Below, piece after piece: positions 42,897 to 51,621 of a stretch of 64,000 nt of DNA (the stretch's first letter is position 1; each line of letters opens with the position of its first letter). Source of the DNA: Rhodoligotrophos defluvii (GTDB taxonomy: Bacteria > Pseudomonadota > Alphaproteobacteria > Rhizobiales > Im1); the NCBI RefSeq assembly GCF_005281615.1, contig NZ_SZZM01000002.1, positions 372,001-436,000 of the forward strand, read 5' to 3'. Below the pieces are notes generated by a model. It did no database searches. It saw nothing but the letters and a program-made list of their open reading frames with translations, and was not told where the DNA came from. The position numbers and the translations under genes are program-made.

Positions 42897-43125
42897 CCTA
42901 TCTGACCACACCGCAAGCTCATAGCCGTCGGGATCGGCGAAATGGAAGCGGCCGCCCGGGAACGAGTAGGCAGGCTTGATGATCTTGCCCCCGGCCTCCT
43001 CGAGGCGGCGCTGGGTTTCGGCGAGATCGCTCGCATAGACATCTAAGCTGCCACTGATCCTGGCCTCTGGACCGGCCAACGCCAAGGCGACCTCTTGCGC
43101 CCCTAAAGCAGTCCAAGACAGGCGT
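42897..43125 (-). pseudogene. Truncated VOC-family (glyoxalase-like) gene
   Basis: The minus-strand frame encodes a C-terminal VOC half: SWTALGAQEVALALAGPEAR, LDVYASDLAETQRRLEEAGG, PAYSFPGGRFHFADPDGYEL and a normal end AVWSD. The N-terminal half of the domain (the FYxxxLGF region) is absent. Upstream of about 43125 the frame turns into antisense of the integrase remnant. Deletion at the integration junction is the simplest explanation. Confidence 0.6.
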
Positions 43126-43533
43126 CCGCGTGTGATCCTGGTGGGAGCAAGGCTTCGTAAAGCGCTTGATGCGGCATCGCGTAAGGACCTCCACATCCTT
43201 CTAAACTCGTCCGGCAGACCGTGGACAGAAAATGGCCTCCGCTCTCTCCTGGGGTAAGGCATATAAGGCAGCTGGCATGGAAGGTGTAACCTTCGACGAC
43301 CTAAGAGGAACGGCTGTCACACGCGTCCTCTGGTCGGTTGCACCGAAGCCGAAATCGGCACGCTCACTGGCCACAGCTTGAGAGACGTGCGCTCGACCCT
43401 AGGTGCTCACTACCTGCATCGCGACCCGGAACTCGCGCGATCGGCGATTAGGACGCTCGAAGCAGGAACAACATTCGCGAATGAGTTCCCGAACGACAGG
43501 TTTTGTTCTGTAGAAAAGGTGCGAAAAGTCTAA
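43105..43533 (+). pseudogene. Decayed tyrosine recombinase (phage/island integrase), C-terminal part
   Basis: Pieces in two or three frames line up in order as an integrase C-terminus. They are KQSKTGVRV, LRKALDAASRKDLHIL with NSSGRPWTENGLRS, then AYKAAGMEGVTFDDLRGTAVTR, then LVGCTEAEIGTLTGHSLRDV, AHYLHRDPELARSAI and a stop at 43531-43533. The conserved Arg (DLRGTAVTR), the GHS box and the nucleophile Tyr (AHYLHR) can all be read, but at least two frameshifts break the gene. It ends 10 bp from the 3' end of tRNA-Gln. Confidence 0.8.
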
Positions 43534-43543
43534 TGAAATCAAG

Positions 43544-43617
43544 TGGCTGGGGGACTAGGATTCGAACCTAGACTGGCGGAGTCAGAGTCCGCTGTCCTAC
43601 CATTAGACGATCCCCCA
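43544..43617 (-). tRNA. tRNA-Gln (anticodon CTG)
   Basis: On the minus strand a 74-nt cloverleaf can be folded. The acceptor stem is TGGGGGA paired with TCCCCCA, followed by discriminator G and an encoded CCA. The anticodon arm is GCGGA-CTCTGAC-TCCGC with anticodon CTG, and the T arm is CTAGG-TTCGAAT-CCTAG. The 3' end faces the integrase remnant, the usual geometry of a tRNA attachment site. Confidence 0.95.
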
Positions 43618-43723
43618 AGGGTGCGCGTTAGATATCAACGGGTTAGGCTGTCGTCAATCCCTCGGCTTGCACATGACTTGCAATCCCTGTTCTCGGCGCC
43701 CGCCGACCGCGTGCTCAACATGC

Positions 43724-45037
43724 CTAACCGCAGCGGACGAACACGGCTCCGTCTCCGGCGATCCTGACGCCGCTGATCGAAAGCGGTCCGTTCGGCGGCG
43801 GCTCCACCACCAGGGCATCCGGCGAATGCGCGCTTATCGGGAGCTCCCGATACGGCCTGTCGAAGATGAGGGCCGGATCCTCGCCGAGCCTGACATAGCC
43901 TGTCCGCGATTCGCCGTTGATGCGCGTCTCGATCACTTGCCCGCCGGCCGCATTGCCGCTGATCGCGAAGTCCGGCGACCGGCAGGACGAGCCTTTGGCC
44001 GTCCAGGACGCAAGGACATAGTCGCGCGTCAGCAGCGTAGAGTCCTGTCGCGGGGGCTGCACCCGCGTGATGTTTTCGACCTCGATGGTTGCAGCACCCT
44101 GCATGCAGAATGAGACCTCGGCAGTCTTGCCCGTCACCCGCACATAATCGCCCGCTTGGAACTGCGCTCCGGCCCCAACAAGACTGTATGTCTGGCCGCC
44201 GGGCGTCTCCAACTGCAGGCATTCCGCACCGCGTGCAAGCCGTCCCTCTTCCGTCCGCATGCCGGCCCCGTCGTTCGGCGCATCGGGGTCGCGCCGTTCG
44301 ACCACCTGCACCGGCCTGCTGACCTCCGTGCGGCCGTCTTGGGTGTGAATCACAAAGACGAGTTCGTCTCCGGGATCCGCGTTTTCGGGTATCCGCACCT
44401 GGGCTTCCACCTCGCCGTCGGCCTGCACCCGCGCCCGCTCGAGCGAGCGCCATTCCGACTCCGGCGGCCCGACGCCGATCTGCACCAATCGACCCGGCGT
44501 GTAGTTGCGGCCGCTCACCGTGATGGGCGCCCCGGGCCCGCCCGCTCGCGGCTGGACGCTGATGGTCGGTTCCCCGGTGATCGGGCCGTCCTGCCCGTCC
44601 GGCGCGACCCCCGGGATACGGATCGAAAGACCGATCCTCAAATCGTCCGCGTCGAGATCCGGATTGGCCGCGAGCAGAGCACCGACGCTCGTGCCATACC
44701 GTTCCGCCAGCGAGAATAGCGTGTCGTCCGGCCCAATCTGGTGGGTTTGCCGCGAGGGTGCCGTATCGCGGTGACCGCTATCGTCGCCCCCGCGGGTCGC
44801 TCCCGGTATGTTGAGCCGGGTCCCCACGGGTATGTCGTTCAAATCATCGATCTGCGGATTGGCGGCCTTAAGTTCCGACAGCTGGACCCGACACTGCTGC
44901 GTCACCTGGTACAAGGTGTCGCCTGGCTGCATGATGTATTCCTCGGCGCAGGGGCTCTGCGCCCCGGCACCTCCACCGGCGAGGAGGGCGACGGAAAACG
45001 CCGTGAGCACCCCGGAGGTTGAAAGCCATCCTCCCAT
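43724..45037 (-). CDS. Secreted LysM-domain protein
   Basis: A 437-residue exported protein. A signal peptide (LTAFSVALLAGGGAGAQ) is followed by two LysM motifs, EYIMQPGDTLYQVTQQCRV (first) and HQIGPDDTLFSLAERYGTS with ANPDLDADDLRIG (second), which bind peptidoglycan or chitin-like glycans. A beta-sandwich-like region (ITVSGRNYTPGRLVQI, VQVRIPENADPGDELVF pattern) follows, then a small C-terminal region with paired cysteines. It probably sits in the periplasm at the cell wall. The ATG at 45037 is chosen because the signal peptide begins shortly after it. Confidence 0.85.
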   Translation of the reverse strand: MGGWLSTSGVLTAFSVALLAGGGAGAQSPCAEEYIMQPGDTLYQVTQQCRVQLSELKAANPQIDDLNDIPVGTRLNIPGATRGGDDSGHRDTAPSRQTHQIGPDDTLFSLAERYGTSVGALLAANPDLDADDLRIGLSIRIPGVAPDGQDGPITGEPTISVQPRAGGPGAPITVSGRNYTPGRLVQIGVGPPESEWRSLERARVQADGEVEAQVRIPENADPGDELVFVIHTQDGRTEVSRPVQVVERRDPDAPNDGAGMRTEEGRLARGAECLQLETPGGQTYSLVGAGAQFQAGDYVRVTGKTAEVSFCMQGAATIEVENITRVQPPRQDSTLLTRDYVLASWTAKGSSCRSPDFAISGNAAGGQVIETRINGESRTGYVRLGEDPALIFDRPYRELPISAHSPDALVVEPPPNGPLSISGVRIAGDGAVFVRCG

Positions 45038-45291
45038 ATCCACGCTCCCTGTTCTGGCCTGAGCGCTGACTCCGCACACTGCGGCTGGCTTCATCTGCGC
45101 GCTGCGACGGCCTTTCGCCGGGCACGGAGGCCGGCTTGCTTGACGGCACAACAGTTCCGGGGCGCACGGGTTCCGACCTCGGGCGGGAAAGCGGCGGGCC
45201 CCGCCTCGCCGGAAAACCCGGATGTGTCGTCACGCCGCCGCTGATGGCCCAACCAGCAGAACCACCGGCAGCCTCGATCCGCCGTGCTAGC

Positions 45292-46200
45292 TCAGATGCG
45301 CATACCGACCGCTCGGCTGTTAAGTCCTGCGGCGAGCACATTGGCGAGGCTGCGGCCGGCATCACCCGTTTGGTCGAGGCTTGGGTTGTAGATGGTCACC
45401 TCCAGTCCCACGGCCTTGTCGCTCGCCAGGGCCATGCGCAAGACTGTGGCCAAGTCTTGCCAATCGAGACCGCCAGGGATCCTGAAGTCCACGGCGGGCA
45501 TGATGGCGTCATCGAGCACATCGGCGTCCAGGTGGATGAAGAAGCCGTCGAGTTCTGGCCGCGTCAGGTGATCGATGGCGATACGCGTAGCGGCCTCGAC
45601 GCCCATTTGCCTTATCCGGGGCAGGTCGAGGGCGAGAAGATCGGCTGGCAAAGGTTGGCTGCCATACGCGGCTTGGTCGTCGTGATCGCGATATCCAAAA
45701 GCGACCACATCGGCGGAATGGACGAGCGGACTTTCGCCTTCGAATTCGGTGACGATGGCCGGTCCGTGGCCGGTGACCCAAGCCAGGTCCATCGAGGCGC
45801 CTTCGCCATTGGGCTCGGCCTCAGGCTGAAAGAAATCGGCATTTCCGTCGATAAAGAGCAGGCCATGGCGGCCGCGTCGCCGCAGCGCGAGCATCGAACC
45901 GAGCAGGATCGTGCAGTCACCGCCAAGAACGATCGGGAACTCGCCAGTATCGAGCACCGGTCCAACCGCGTCAGCAAGCATGGGTGACCATCCTGCAATC
46001 TCATGCGCATTGAGGATGGTCGTTTGAGGATCCCGGGTTCGGCTCGTGGCCGGCACATGCACCCGGCCGGCGTGCCGGGCACCGATGCGGTCAGCAAGGC
46101 CAAGCTGCAAGAGCCTGTCGGACAAGCATTCAACGCCATCGGTGGAGAGGCCCAAAGTAGACGGCGCTTCAATGATGGCAAACGGGGCGGATCTGCTCAT
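45292..46200 (-). CDS. Arginase/agmatinase-fold protein with altered metal ligands
   Basis: A 302-residue ureohydrolase-fold protein. The usual metal motifs are changed: GGDHS is GGDCTI, DAHxD is FIDGNADFF, while HLDADVLDD keeps the last two Asp ligands. Two canonical histidine ligands are therefore Cys and Asn here. The rest (IVLGGD, PEAEPNGEGASMDLAW, DGFFIHLDADV and FRIPGGLDW) is well conserved, so the gene does not look decayed. It may be a mono-metal or non-arginase member. It diverges from the TetR-regulated SDR gene. Confidence 0.85.
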   Translation of the reverse strand: MSRSAPFAIIEAPSTLGLSTDGVECLSDRLLQLGLADRIGARHAGRVHVPATSRTRDPQTTILNAHEIAGWSPMLADAVGPVLDTGEFPIVLGGDCTILLGSMLALRRRGRHGLLFIDGNADFFQPEAEPNGEGASMDLAWVTGHGPAIVTEFEGESPLVHSADVVAFGYRDHDDQAAYGSQPLPADLLALDLPRIRQMGVEAATRIAIDHLTRPELDGFFIHLDADVLDDAIMPAVDFRIPGGLDWQDLATVLRMALASDKAVGLEVTIYNPSLDQTGDAGRSLANVLAAGLNSRAVGMRI

Positions 46201-46395
46201 TGTCCGGTCTCCAAAACAAGGCCTTGATGTAACAAGCGCTGAGGCCTTCGACCTCGCGATCGGCGGTACGGGTCTGGAAAGCCGCCGGCGACGTGGTAGG
46301 CCGCGCCAAGCGATTTCGAAACGAAATTGACAGGCAGACTGTTCGATGGCGGATCTCGGGAACTGGCTTGCCTCTCCCGCTAACCGCGGTTGAAA

Positions 46396-46415
46396 ATAAA
46401 CAATCGATCATTTAT
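46396..46415. promoter_or_regulatory. TetR-type operator, site A
   Basis: ATAAACAATCGATCATTTAT is a 20-bp near-palindrome (16 of 20 bases symmetric about ATCGAT), 30 bp ahead of the SDR start at 46446. It shares the ATAAA-N2-ATCG layout with sites at 51552 and 52913, and overlaps the likely promoter of the SDR, ligase and TetR genes. Confidence 0.65.
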
Positions 46416-46445
46416 ACGAGATCAGTTGCGAGCGGAGGATGCGGG

Positions 46446-47288
46446 ATGAGGCGGTTAGAAGGCCACACAGTGCTGATTACCGGCGGTGCGAGCGGGATCG
46501 GCGAAGCGACGGCCGGGCGACTGGCGGAAGAAGGCGCGCATATTCTGATTGCCGACCGGGATCAAGACGGGCTCGCCCGGCTGGTCGGCGCGCTCGAAGC
46601 CGCGGGCCGGCGCGTGGAAGCAGCCCATTACGACCAGAGCCGGCCGGAGACGATCACCGCGATGTTCGCCTCGCTGAGGCAACGGCATGCGAGACTGGAC
46701 GCCTGTTTCGTGAATGCTGGCTATGGGCGCTATGGCGAGTTCCTGTCCGTGGACCTCGGAGACTGGCAGCGCCATATCGACGTCAATCTTACCGGCAGCT
46801 TCGTCGTCGCGCAGGAGGCCGCCCGCTGGATGGCGGACGCTGGAAACGGCGGCGCGATCATTTTCAACGCCTCGACCGCCGCCGCGCACGAGTGCGACCT
46901 GTTCGCCGCCTACGCCGCATCGAAAGCCGGCCTCCTGATGCTCGCCCGCACCATGGCCTCCGAGCTCGGCAGCTTCCGCATTCGGGTCAACGTGATCCTT
47001 CCCGGCGTGATCGCAACAGCTATGACAAAGGGGCTGCTGTCGGAGGAGAACTATGCGGAGACGGTCGCGGCGGAGACGCCGCTCGGCCGGTTCGGAACCG
47101 GCGCCGACATTGCCGCGGCGGTCGCGTTTCTCGCCTCCGATGATGGTGCGTTCGTCACGGGCACCACGCTGGTCATAGACGGCGGCCAGACACTGCACGG
47201 CTACCCCCGCTGGTTCGCCGCCGATTACCGGGAAAAGGGCCGACCGCTATGGCGCCCCTACCTGGTGAACGGACACAAGATGGCGTGA
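46446..47288 (+). CDS. SDR-family oxidoreductase
   Basis: A 280-residue SDR. It has TGGASGIGEATAGRLAEEGA, ADRDQDG, VNAGYGRYGEF, FNASTAAAHECDLFAAYAASK and VTGTTLVIDGG. A C-terminal tail of about 30 residues (HGYPRWFAADYREKGRP) is longer than usual. The ATG at 46446 follows GCGGAGGATGCGGG. It is the first gene of the unit SDR, acyl-CoA ligase, TetR and is preceded by operator site A. Confidence 0.92.
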   Translation: MRRLEGHTVLITGGASGIGEATAGRLAEEGAHILIADRDQDGLARLVGALEAAGRRVEAAHYDQSRPETITAMFASLRQRHARLDACFVNAGYGRYGEFLSVDLGDWQRHIDVNLTGSFVVAQEAARWMADAGNGGAIIFNASTAAAHECDLFAAYAASKAGLLMLARTMASELGSFRIRVNVILPGVIATAMTKGLLSEENYAETVAAETPLGRFGTGADIAAAVAFLASDDGAFVTGTTLVIDGGQTLHGYPRWFAADYREKGRPLWRPYLVNGHKMA

Positions 47289-47356
47289 TCGCACCCGCGC
47301 CCGGGGCCGCCCCGCGCGCCAATATCAAGAACACGGGAACTTGGGAGGAGTTGTCC

Positions 47357-48958
47357 ATGGCCGCTATTCGCCCTGACCGTCACGAAACTGTCCTGCGCTA
47401 TGTCTTGGAACAGCGCGCCCGCGATCATCCGGATCGCATCTATGTGGTGTTCGAGGATGATACCGCATGGACATACGCGCAGGCCCTCGAGGTGACGCGC
47501 CAGGTTGCGGCAGGGCTCGCGCGCCTCGGCGTGCGGCAGGGCGACCGCGTGCTGTCCTGGCTGCCAAACTGCCCGGAAGCGCTGGCCGTCTGGTTCGGCA
47601 TCAATTGGCTCGGCGCCATTTATGTCCCCATCAACACTTCGTATCGCGGATTGCTGCTCGAGCACGTGATCAAGGCGTCTCGCGCCGAAATCATGGTGGC
47701 GCGCGCCGAGCTCGTGGACCGTCTGGCGGAGATCGACCGTGGCCGGCTCCGCCACGTCGTGGTGCACGGCAGGGCCATGCCCGAACCCATTGCTGGCCTC
47801 GAACTGCTCCCCCACGATCTGTTGCGGCAGGACCAGCGAACGGGTGAATTGGCCGAACCGATAGAACCCTGGCACACCCAGAAGATCATCTACACATCGG
47901 GTACCACCGGTCCCTCGAAGGGCGTGCTCTGCAGCTATTTCCACACGGCCACCTCGGCGGCCGCCGCCTTCGGCGAGAAGCCCGGCCTCGCGCCGCGCTA
48001 TCTCGTTCAGCTGCCGCTGTTCCATGCAGGCGGCACCATCGGCTCCTACGCCATGCTGCTGTCCGGCGGCTCCATCGCCCTGTGGTCCGGCTTCCGCACG
48101 GACGCCTTTTGGGATTTCGTCAGCCGCAAGGAGGTGACGTGCTGCACCCTGCTCGGCTCCATGGCCACCTTCCTCAGCAAGCAGGAGCCTTCGCCGAAGG
48201 AACGCGAACACCGGCTCGCCTGGTGCTATGTCATCCCACTGATGGATGATGCTGCCGCCTTCACCCGGCGCTTCAACGTTCCCGTCTATTCGCTCTTCAA
48301 CATGACCGAGACCTCCTGCCCCATCCTCACCGAAGCCAACCCCGCTGCGAAGGGAACCTGCGGCAAGCTGCGGCCCGGGGTGGACGCGCGCCTTGTGGAC
48401 GAAAACGACATCGAGGTCGAAATCGGCGAGGTGGGCGAGCTGATCCTGCGCACCGACCTGCCCTGGCAGATGAATCACGGCTATGACGGCGCGCCGGAAG
48501 CAACCGCAGCGGCATGGCGCAATGGCTGGTTTCACACCGGCGATGCCTTCCGGCGCGATGCCGAAGGCAACTATTTCTTCGTCGACCGAATCAAGGACGC
48601 GATCAGACGGCGAGGTGAGAACATCTCCTCATTCGAGGTGGAAGCCGTGATCAGCCAGCATCCGGACGTGCTCGACGTGGCGGTTGTCGCCGTCCCGAGC
48701 GAGCATGGCGAAAACGAGGTCTTGGCCTGTATCGTGCCTCGGGCCGCACGTGAGATCGATTTGCCGGGGCTGATCGACTTCTGCTCTGCCCGGATGGCGC
48801 ATTTCATGGTGCCGAGATTCGTCCGGATGTATGAGAGTCTCCCGACGACGCCGACCGGCAAGGTTCAAAAGGTGCTTCTGCGCCAGGCGGGCGTCGATGG
48901 CAGCACGTGGGATCGCGAGGCGCAAGGAATTCGGCTGCGCCGGGAACGATTCGGCTAA
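47357..48958 (+). CDS. AMP-forming acyl-CoA ligase (carnitine-CoA ligase-like)
   Basis: A 533-residue ANL-superfamily ligase. The P-loop is IYTSGTTGPSKGVL (about 178-191), then LFNMTETSCPI, GWFHTGDAFRRDAEGNYFF, DRIKDAIRRRGENISSFEVE and the catalytic Lys in TPTGKVQK. The overall pattern is closest to crotonobetaine/carnitine-CoA ligases and long-chain relatives, but the acid is unknown. GGGAGGAG upstream fixes the ATG. TetR follows 14 bp later, so the regulator and ligase are co-transcribed, consistent with an acyl-CoA or free acid as inducer. Confidence 0.94.
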   Translation: MAAIRPDRHETVLRYVLEQRARDHPDRIYVVFEDDTAWTYAQALEVTRQVAAGLARLGVRQGDRVLSWLPNCPEALAVWFGINWLGAIYVPINTSYRGLLLEHVIKASRAEIMVARAELVDRLAEIDRGRLRHVVVHGRAMPEPIAGLELLPHDLLRQDQRTGELAEPIEPWHTQKIIYTSGTTGPSKGVLCSYFHTATSAAAAFGEKPGLAPRYLVQLPLFHAGGTIGSYAMLLSGGSIALWSGFRTDAFWDFVSRKEVTCCTLLGSMATFLSKQEPSPKEREHRLAWCYVIPLMDDAAAFTRRFNVPVYSLFNMTETSCPILTEANPAAKGTCGKLRPGVDARLVDENDIEVEIGEVGELILRTDLPWQMNHGYDGAPEATAAAWRNGWFHTGDAFRRDAEGNYFFVDRIKDAIRRRGENISSFEVEAVISQHPDVLDVAVVAVPSEHGENEVLACIVPRAAREIDLPGLIDFCSARMAHFMVPRFVRMYESLPTTPTGKVQKVLLRQAGVDGSTWDREAQGIRLRRERFG

Positions 48959-48972
48959 CGCACGAGAGCCAG

Positions 48973-49641
48973 ATGAGGGGTAGGCCAAGAAAGAAAGCCG
49001 CAGGGAGCTGGGAAGCCAACGAGTTCTCCGACGACCCCGGCACGCGCGAGCGGATGCTGGAGGCGGCGGCAGAGCTGTTCCTGCGCCAGGGCTTCGCGAC
49101 GACCACCATACGCCAGATTGCGGAAAGCTGCGGGGTGACGCCCGGCGCCATCTACAATCACTTCAGCTCCAAGGACGAGATCCTCTACAGCATCATTTCC
49201 TTCACGCAGGGCACGGCGGAAAAGGAAATGCACCTCGCCCTGCAACGGGGCAGCGGCGATCCCAAAATGCGCCTTTACCAAGTCGCCCGGGCGCTCACGT
49301 CCATAAACTGCCGTTACCGGATCAACGCCCTGGCGAGCAACAAGGAATATCGCGGGCTTGAGGAGCCTTATCTCTCGGAAATCCTGGCGGGCCGGCGGCG
49401 CCTGCGCGGCTATATCGAGCGGGTGCTTGAGGAGGGTGGTGATGCCGGCGTCTTCATCCTGCCGCAGGTTGCCGGCAAGCCGTCCGCGCGCATTGCGGGT
49501 ATAGCCATTGGCGACATGTGCATCCGGGCGGCAGAATGGTTCCGCCCGGACGGGCCCGCAACCGTTGAGGAGCTGGCACGGGAATATGCCCTTATGGCGC
49601 TCAGATGCGTCGGCGTGAATGACTTCATGCCGCCAGAGTGA
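48973..49641 (+). CDS. TetR-family transcriptional regulator
   Basis: A 222-residue repressor. A basic N-terminal tail (RGRPRKKAAG) precedes the TetR helix-turn-helix: RERMLEAAAELFLRQGFATTTI, then RQIAESCGVTPGAIYNHFSSKDEIL (about 27-75), and a helical ligand domain. It is the only regulator in the 46-57 kb cluster and lies within one of its operons. Three matching 20-bp near-palindromes before the cluster's promoters are its likely operators (inference). It probably senses an acyl-CoA of the pathway. Confidence 0.93.
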   Translation: MRGRPRKKAAGSWEANEFSDDPGTRERMLEAAAELFLRQGFATTTIRQIAESCGVTPGAIYNHFSSKDEILYSIISFTQGTAEKEMHLALQRGSGDPKMRLYQVARALTSINCRYRINALASNKEYRGLEEPYLSEILAGRRRLRGYIERVLEEGGDAGVFILPQVAGKPSARIAGIAIGDMCIRAAEWFRPDGPATVEELAREYALMALRCVGVNDFMPPE

Positions 49642-49662
49642 GCCGCAGCCAACGTCCCTTCC

Positions 49663-50664
49663 CTACCGCCTGAGCAGCCGCAGCGCATTCTCGCAGAGCC
49701 AGGCCCGCTTCACCGCAGGCTTGAGGTCGAGAGCGGCGACTTCCCGCGCGAGGTCGCGGATCGACACGCCATTGACCCACTCGGTCGCGCCGAACATCAC
49801 CTTGTCCACCATCATCCGGCCGCCCAGCAGCAGCATCGGTTCCCAGCCGGCGCCCGGCTGACCAATCATGCGCCCGCGATGCGTCGAGAATTCCAGATAA
49901 ACGTTTCGATGCCTGTGGCACACGGCCACCATCTCGGCGATCCACGGCCAGCCGCCATGACCGGCGATGACGACAAGCTCGGGAAAGGCAATCGCCACCC
50001 TGTCGATCTCGCGCCACGTACAGAAATCGACCGGACGGGTGGTGGCGAAATGGTTGCCGGTGTGGATCCACAGCGGCACGCCGAGGCGCCTGGCGGTATC
50101 GTAAACGGGCGCCACGCTCGGATCATCAGGCTTCACGCCGTCAATGAACGGACAAAGCGTGCCCCCGCCCATGCCCTCATCTGCGACCAACCGCTCAAGC
50201 TCACGCGCGGCGAAGGCGGGCCGGCGCATGTCCAGGCCCGCCCAGGCCTGCAGGCGGCCATCGCTCCGGCGGGCGACGCCTGCCAGCCAGTCGTTGACGG
50301 TGCCTGCTTGCGGATGCAGCGCATCGAGACCGTGGACGACCTGAAGCGCGACGCCCTGCGCCTCCAGACTGGACAGATAGGCCGCTTCGCCCATAGACAG
50401 CGAGCCCCTCTCGACGAGCAGTTCGGCCGCGGCGAGGGGCGAGCGCGCGAGGGCCTCCCAGTAGTCGTCCTCGGCAACCCCGGCGAGGCTGCAGAAGCGA
50501 TGGCCGAACCGATCGAGATAGGCCGGCACCTCCCTGGCGAACCAGGAGAGATAGGCGCGCCAGCCGTGGCGATCGAAATAGATGCCACACATGTCGACAA
50601 TGCCGTCAATCAGATCGTCGATGCCGGATGCGGTCGGCTGCATGATCGATGTTTCCCCTGACAT
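49663..50664 (-). CDS. Amidohydrolase-2 family protein
   Basis: A 333-residue TIM-barrel protein of the amidohydrolase_2 (ACMSD-like) family. Later metal/active-site parts are present: LWIHTGNHFATTRP, VVIAGHGGWPWIAEM, VYLEFSTHRG and MFGATEWVNG. The usual N-terminal metal motif HxH is absent: the region reads IVDMCGIYFD. The terminal Asp of the FGSD motif is also replaced (FGATEW). It may be a decarboxylase or hydrolase with reduced metal dependence. The start is ATG at 50664, with 50643 possible. It follows the SDR gene by 9 bp. Confidence 0.82.
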   Translation of the reverse strand: MSGETSIMQPTASGIDDLIDGIVDMCGIYFDRHGWRAYLSWFAREVPAYLDRFGHRFCSLAGVAEDDYWEALARSPLAAAELLVERGSLSMGEAAYLSSLEAQGVALQVVHGLDALHPQAGTVNDWLAGVARRSDGRLQAWAGLDMRRPAFAARELERLVADEGMGGGTLCPFIDGVKPDDPSVAPVYDTARRLGVPLWIHTGNHFATTRPVDFCTWREIDRVAIAFPELVVIAGHGGWPWIAEMVAVCHRHRNVYLEFSTHRGRMIGQPGAGWEPMLLLGGRMMVDKVMFGATEWVNGVSIRDLAREVAALDLKPAVKRAWLCENALRLLRR

Positions 50665-50673
50665 GGCTTTTCA

Positions 50674-51525
50674 TCACCGCCGCGACCAGCCACCGTCCAC
50701 GAACAGTGACGCGCCCGTCACATAACTGGCTTCATCGGAGGCAAGCCAGGCCACGGCATTGGCCACCTCATGGGGAAGGCCCATGCGTCGCAGCGGTTGA
50801 ATGCGGACCTGGCGTTCGCCCAGCTGCCGGATCTCCGGGTCGCCTTGAACCATGTCGGTTTCGATGAAGCCTGGGCAGACCGCGTTCACACGGACGCCCT
50901 CGCGCCCGAGCTCCGTGGCAAGAGACCGGGTGAGCGTCAGTAGCCCGCCCTTCGAGGCGTCGTAAGCGGGCTGGCCGAAGAAGCCCATGATGGCGGCCGA
51001 GGCGATGTTGACGATGGCCCCGCGTCCCGAGGCGGCGAGCATGTCGGCGGCAGCCTGCGCCATCAGGAAAGGGCCCTGCAGGTTCACGCGCAGCACTCGC
51101 TCCCAGTCTTCGGCTCGGTGATCTCGAACCCGTGCCCGGTGCTCGATCCCGGCATTGTTCACCAATATGTCGACAGGACCGAGCGCGGCAGCGGCGGCGC
51201 GCGTGACGGATTGGCAGCCCTCGATCATGGAGATATCGCCGGGCACATCCACGGCGCGTCCGCCGGCTGAGGCGATCGCCTCGCGAACGGCAGCGGCATG
51301 GTGCGCCGCGATATCGTTGACCGCGACGGCGGCACCGTCTTCCGCTAATCGCAAGGCGATGGCGCGGCCGATGCCCCGCCCTGCCCCCGTCACCAGTGCC
51401 ACCCGGCCTTCCAACCGCGGTCCGGAGCGCTTCCGCGTTTCTTCGACTTGCGGAACCCTTCCACGGTCTTGCTTGGTCGCATGTTCTTCACGCGAACCGG
51501 CGTCCATTCCGCTTGAAAATGCCAA
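50674..51525 (-). CDS. SDR-family oxidoreductase
   Basis: A 283-residue SDR with an N-terminal extension of about 35 residues before TGAGRGIGRAIALRLAEDGA. Then come VNDIAAH, NNAGIEHRARV, NIASAAIMGFFGQPAYDASK and VTGASLFVDGGW. TTG at 51525 has GAAAGGG upstream at good spacing; ATG at 51507 is an alternative. It begins a minus-strand unit with the amidohydrolase and diverges from the thiolase gene across operator site B. Confidence 0.9.
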   Translation of the reverse strand: MAFSSGMDAGSREEHATKQDRGRVPQVEETRKRSGPRLEGRVALVTGAGRGIGRAIALRLAEDGAAVAVNDIAAHHAAAVREAIASAGGRAVDVPGDISMIEGCQSVTRAAAAALGPVDILVNNAGIEHRARVRDHRAEDWERVLRVNLQGPFLMAQAAADMLAASGRGAIVNIASAAIMGFFGQPAYDASKGGLLTLTRSLATELGREGVRVNAVCPGFIETDMVQGDPEIRQLGERQVRIQPLRRMGLPHEVANAVAWLASDEASYVTGASLFVDGGWSRR

Positions 51526-51551
51526 CTTGGACCCTTTCCTGATTGCATTAT

Positions 51552-51571
51552 ATAAATGATCGTTTATTTAT
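51552..51571. promoter_or_regulatory. TetR-type operator, site B
   Basis: ATAAATGATCGTTTATTTAT lies between the divergent SDR (51525) and thiolase (51622) genes. It matches site A in 16 of 20 positions (ATAAA-N2-ATCGWT-N2-TTTAT). One site here could control both units. Confidence 0.65.
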
Positions 51572-51621
51572 ATCCTTGCGGCCTGTCAAGGCTGGCGAAG
51601 AACGAGGGAGCAAGGCGGCCG

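Noticed and set aside
47258-48535. 425-codon minus-strand frame opposite the second acyl-CoA ligase
   Set aside because: Antisense shadow of a gene with all ANL motifs.
51556-51621. Longer start of the second thiolase
   Set aside because: It would translate through the TetR-type operator; the family N-terminus and ribosome site place the start at 51622.
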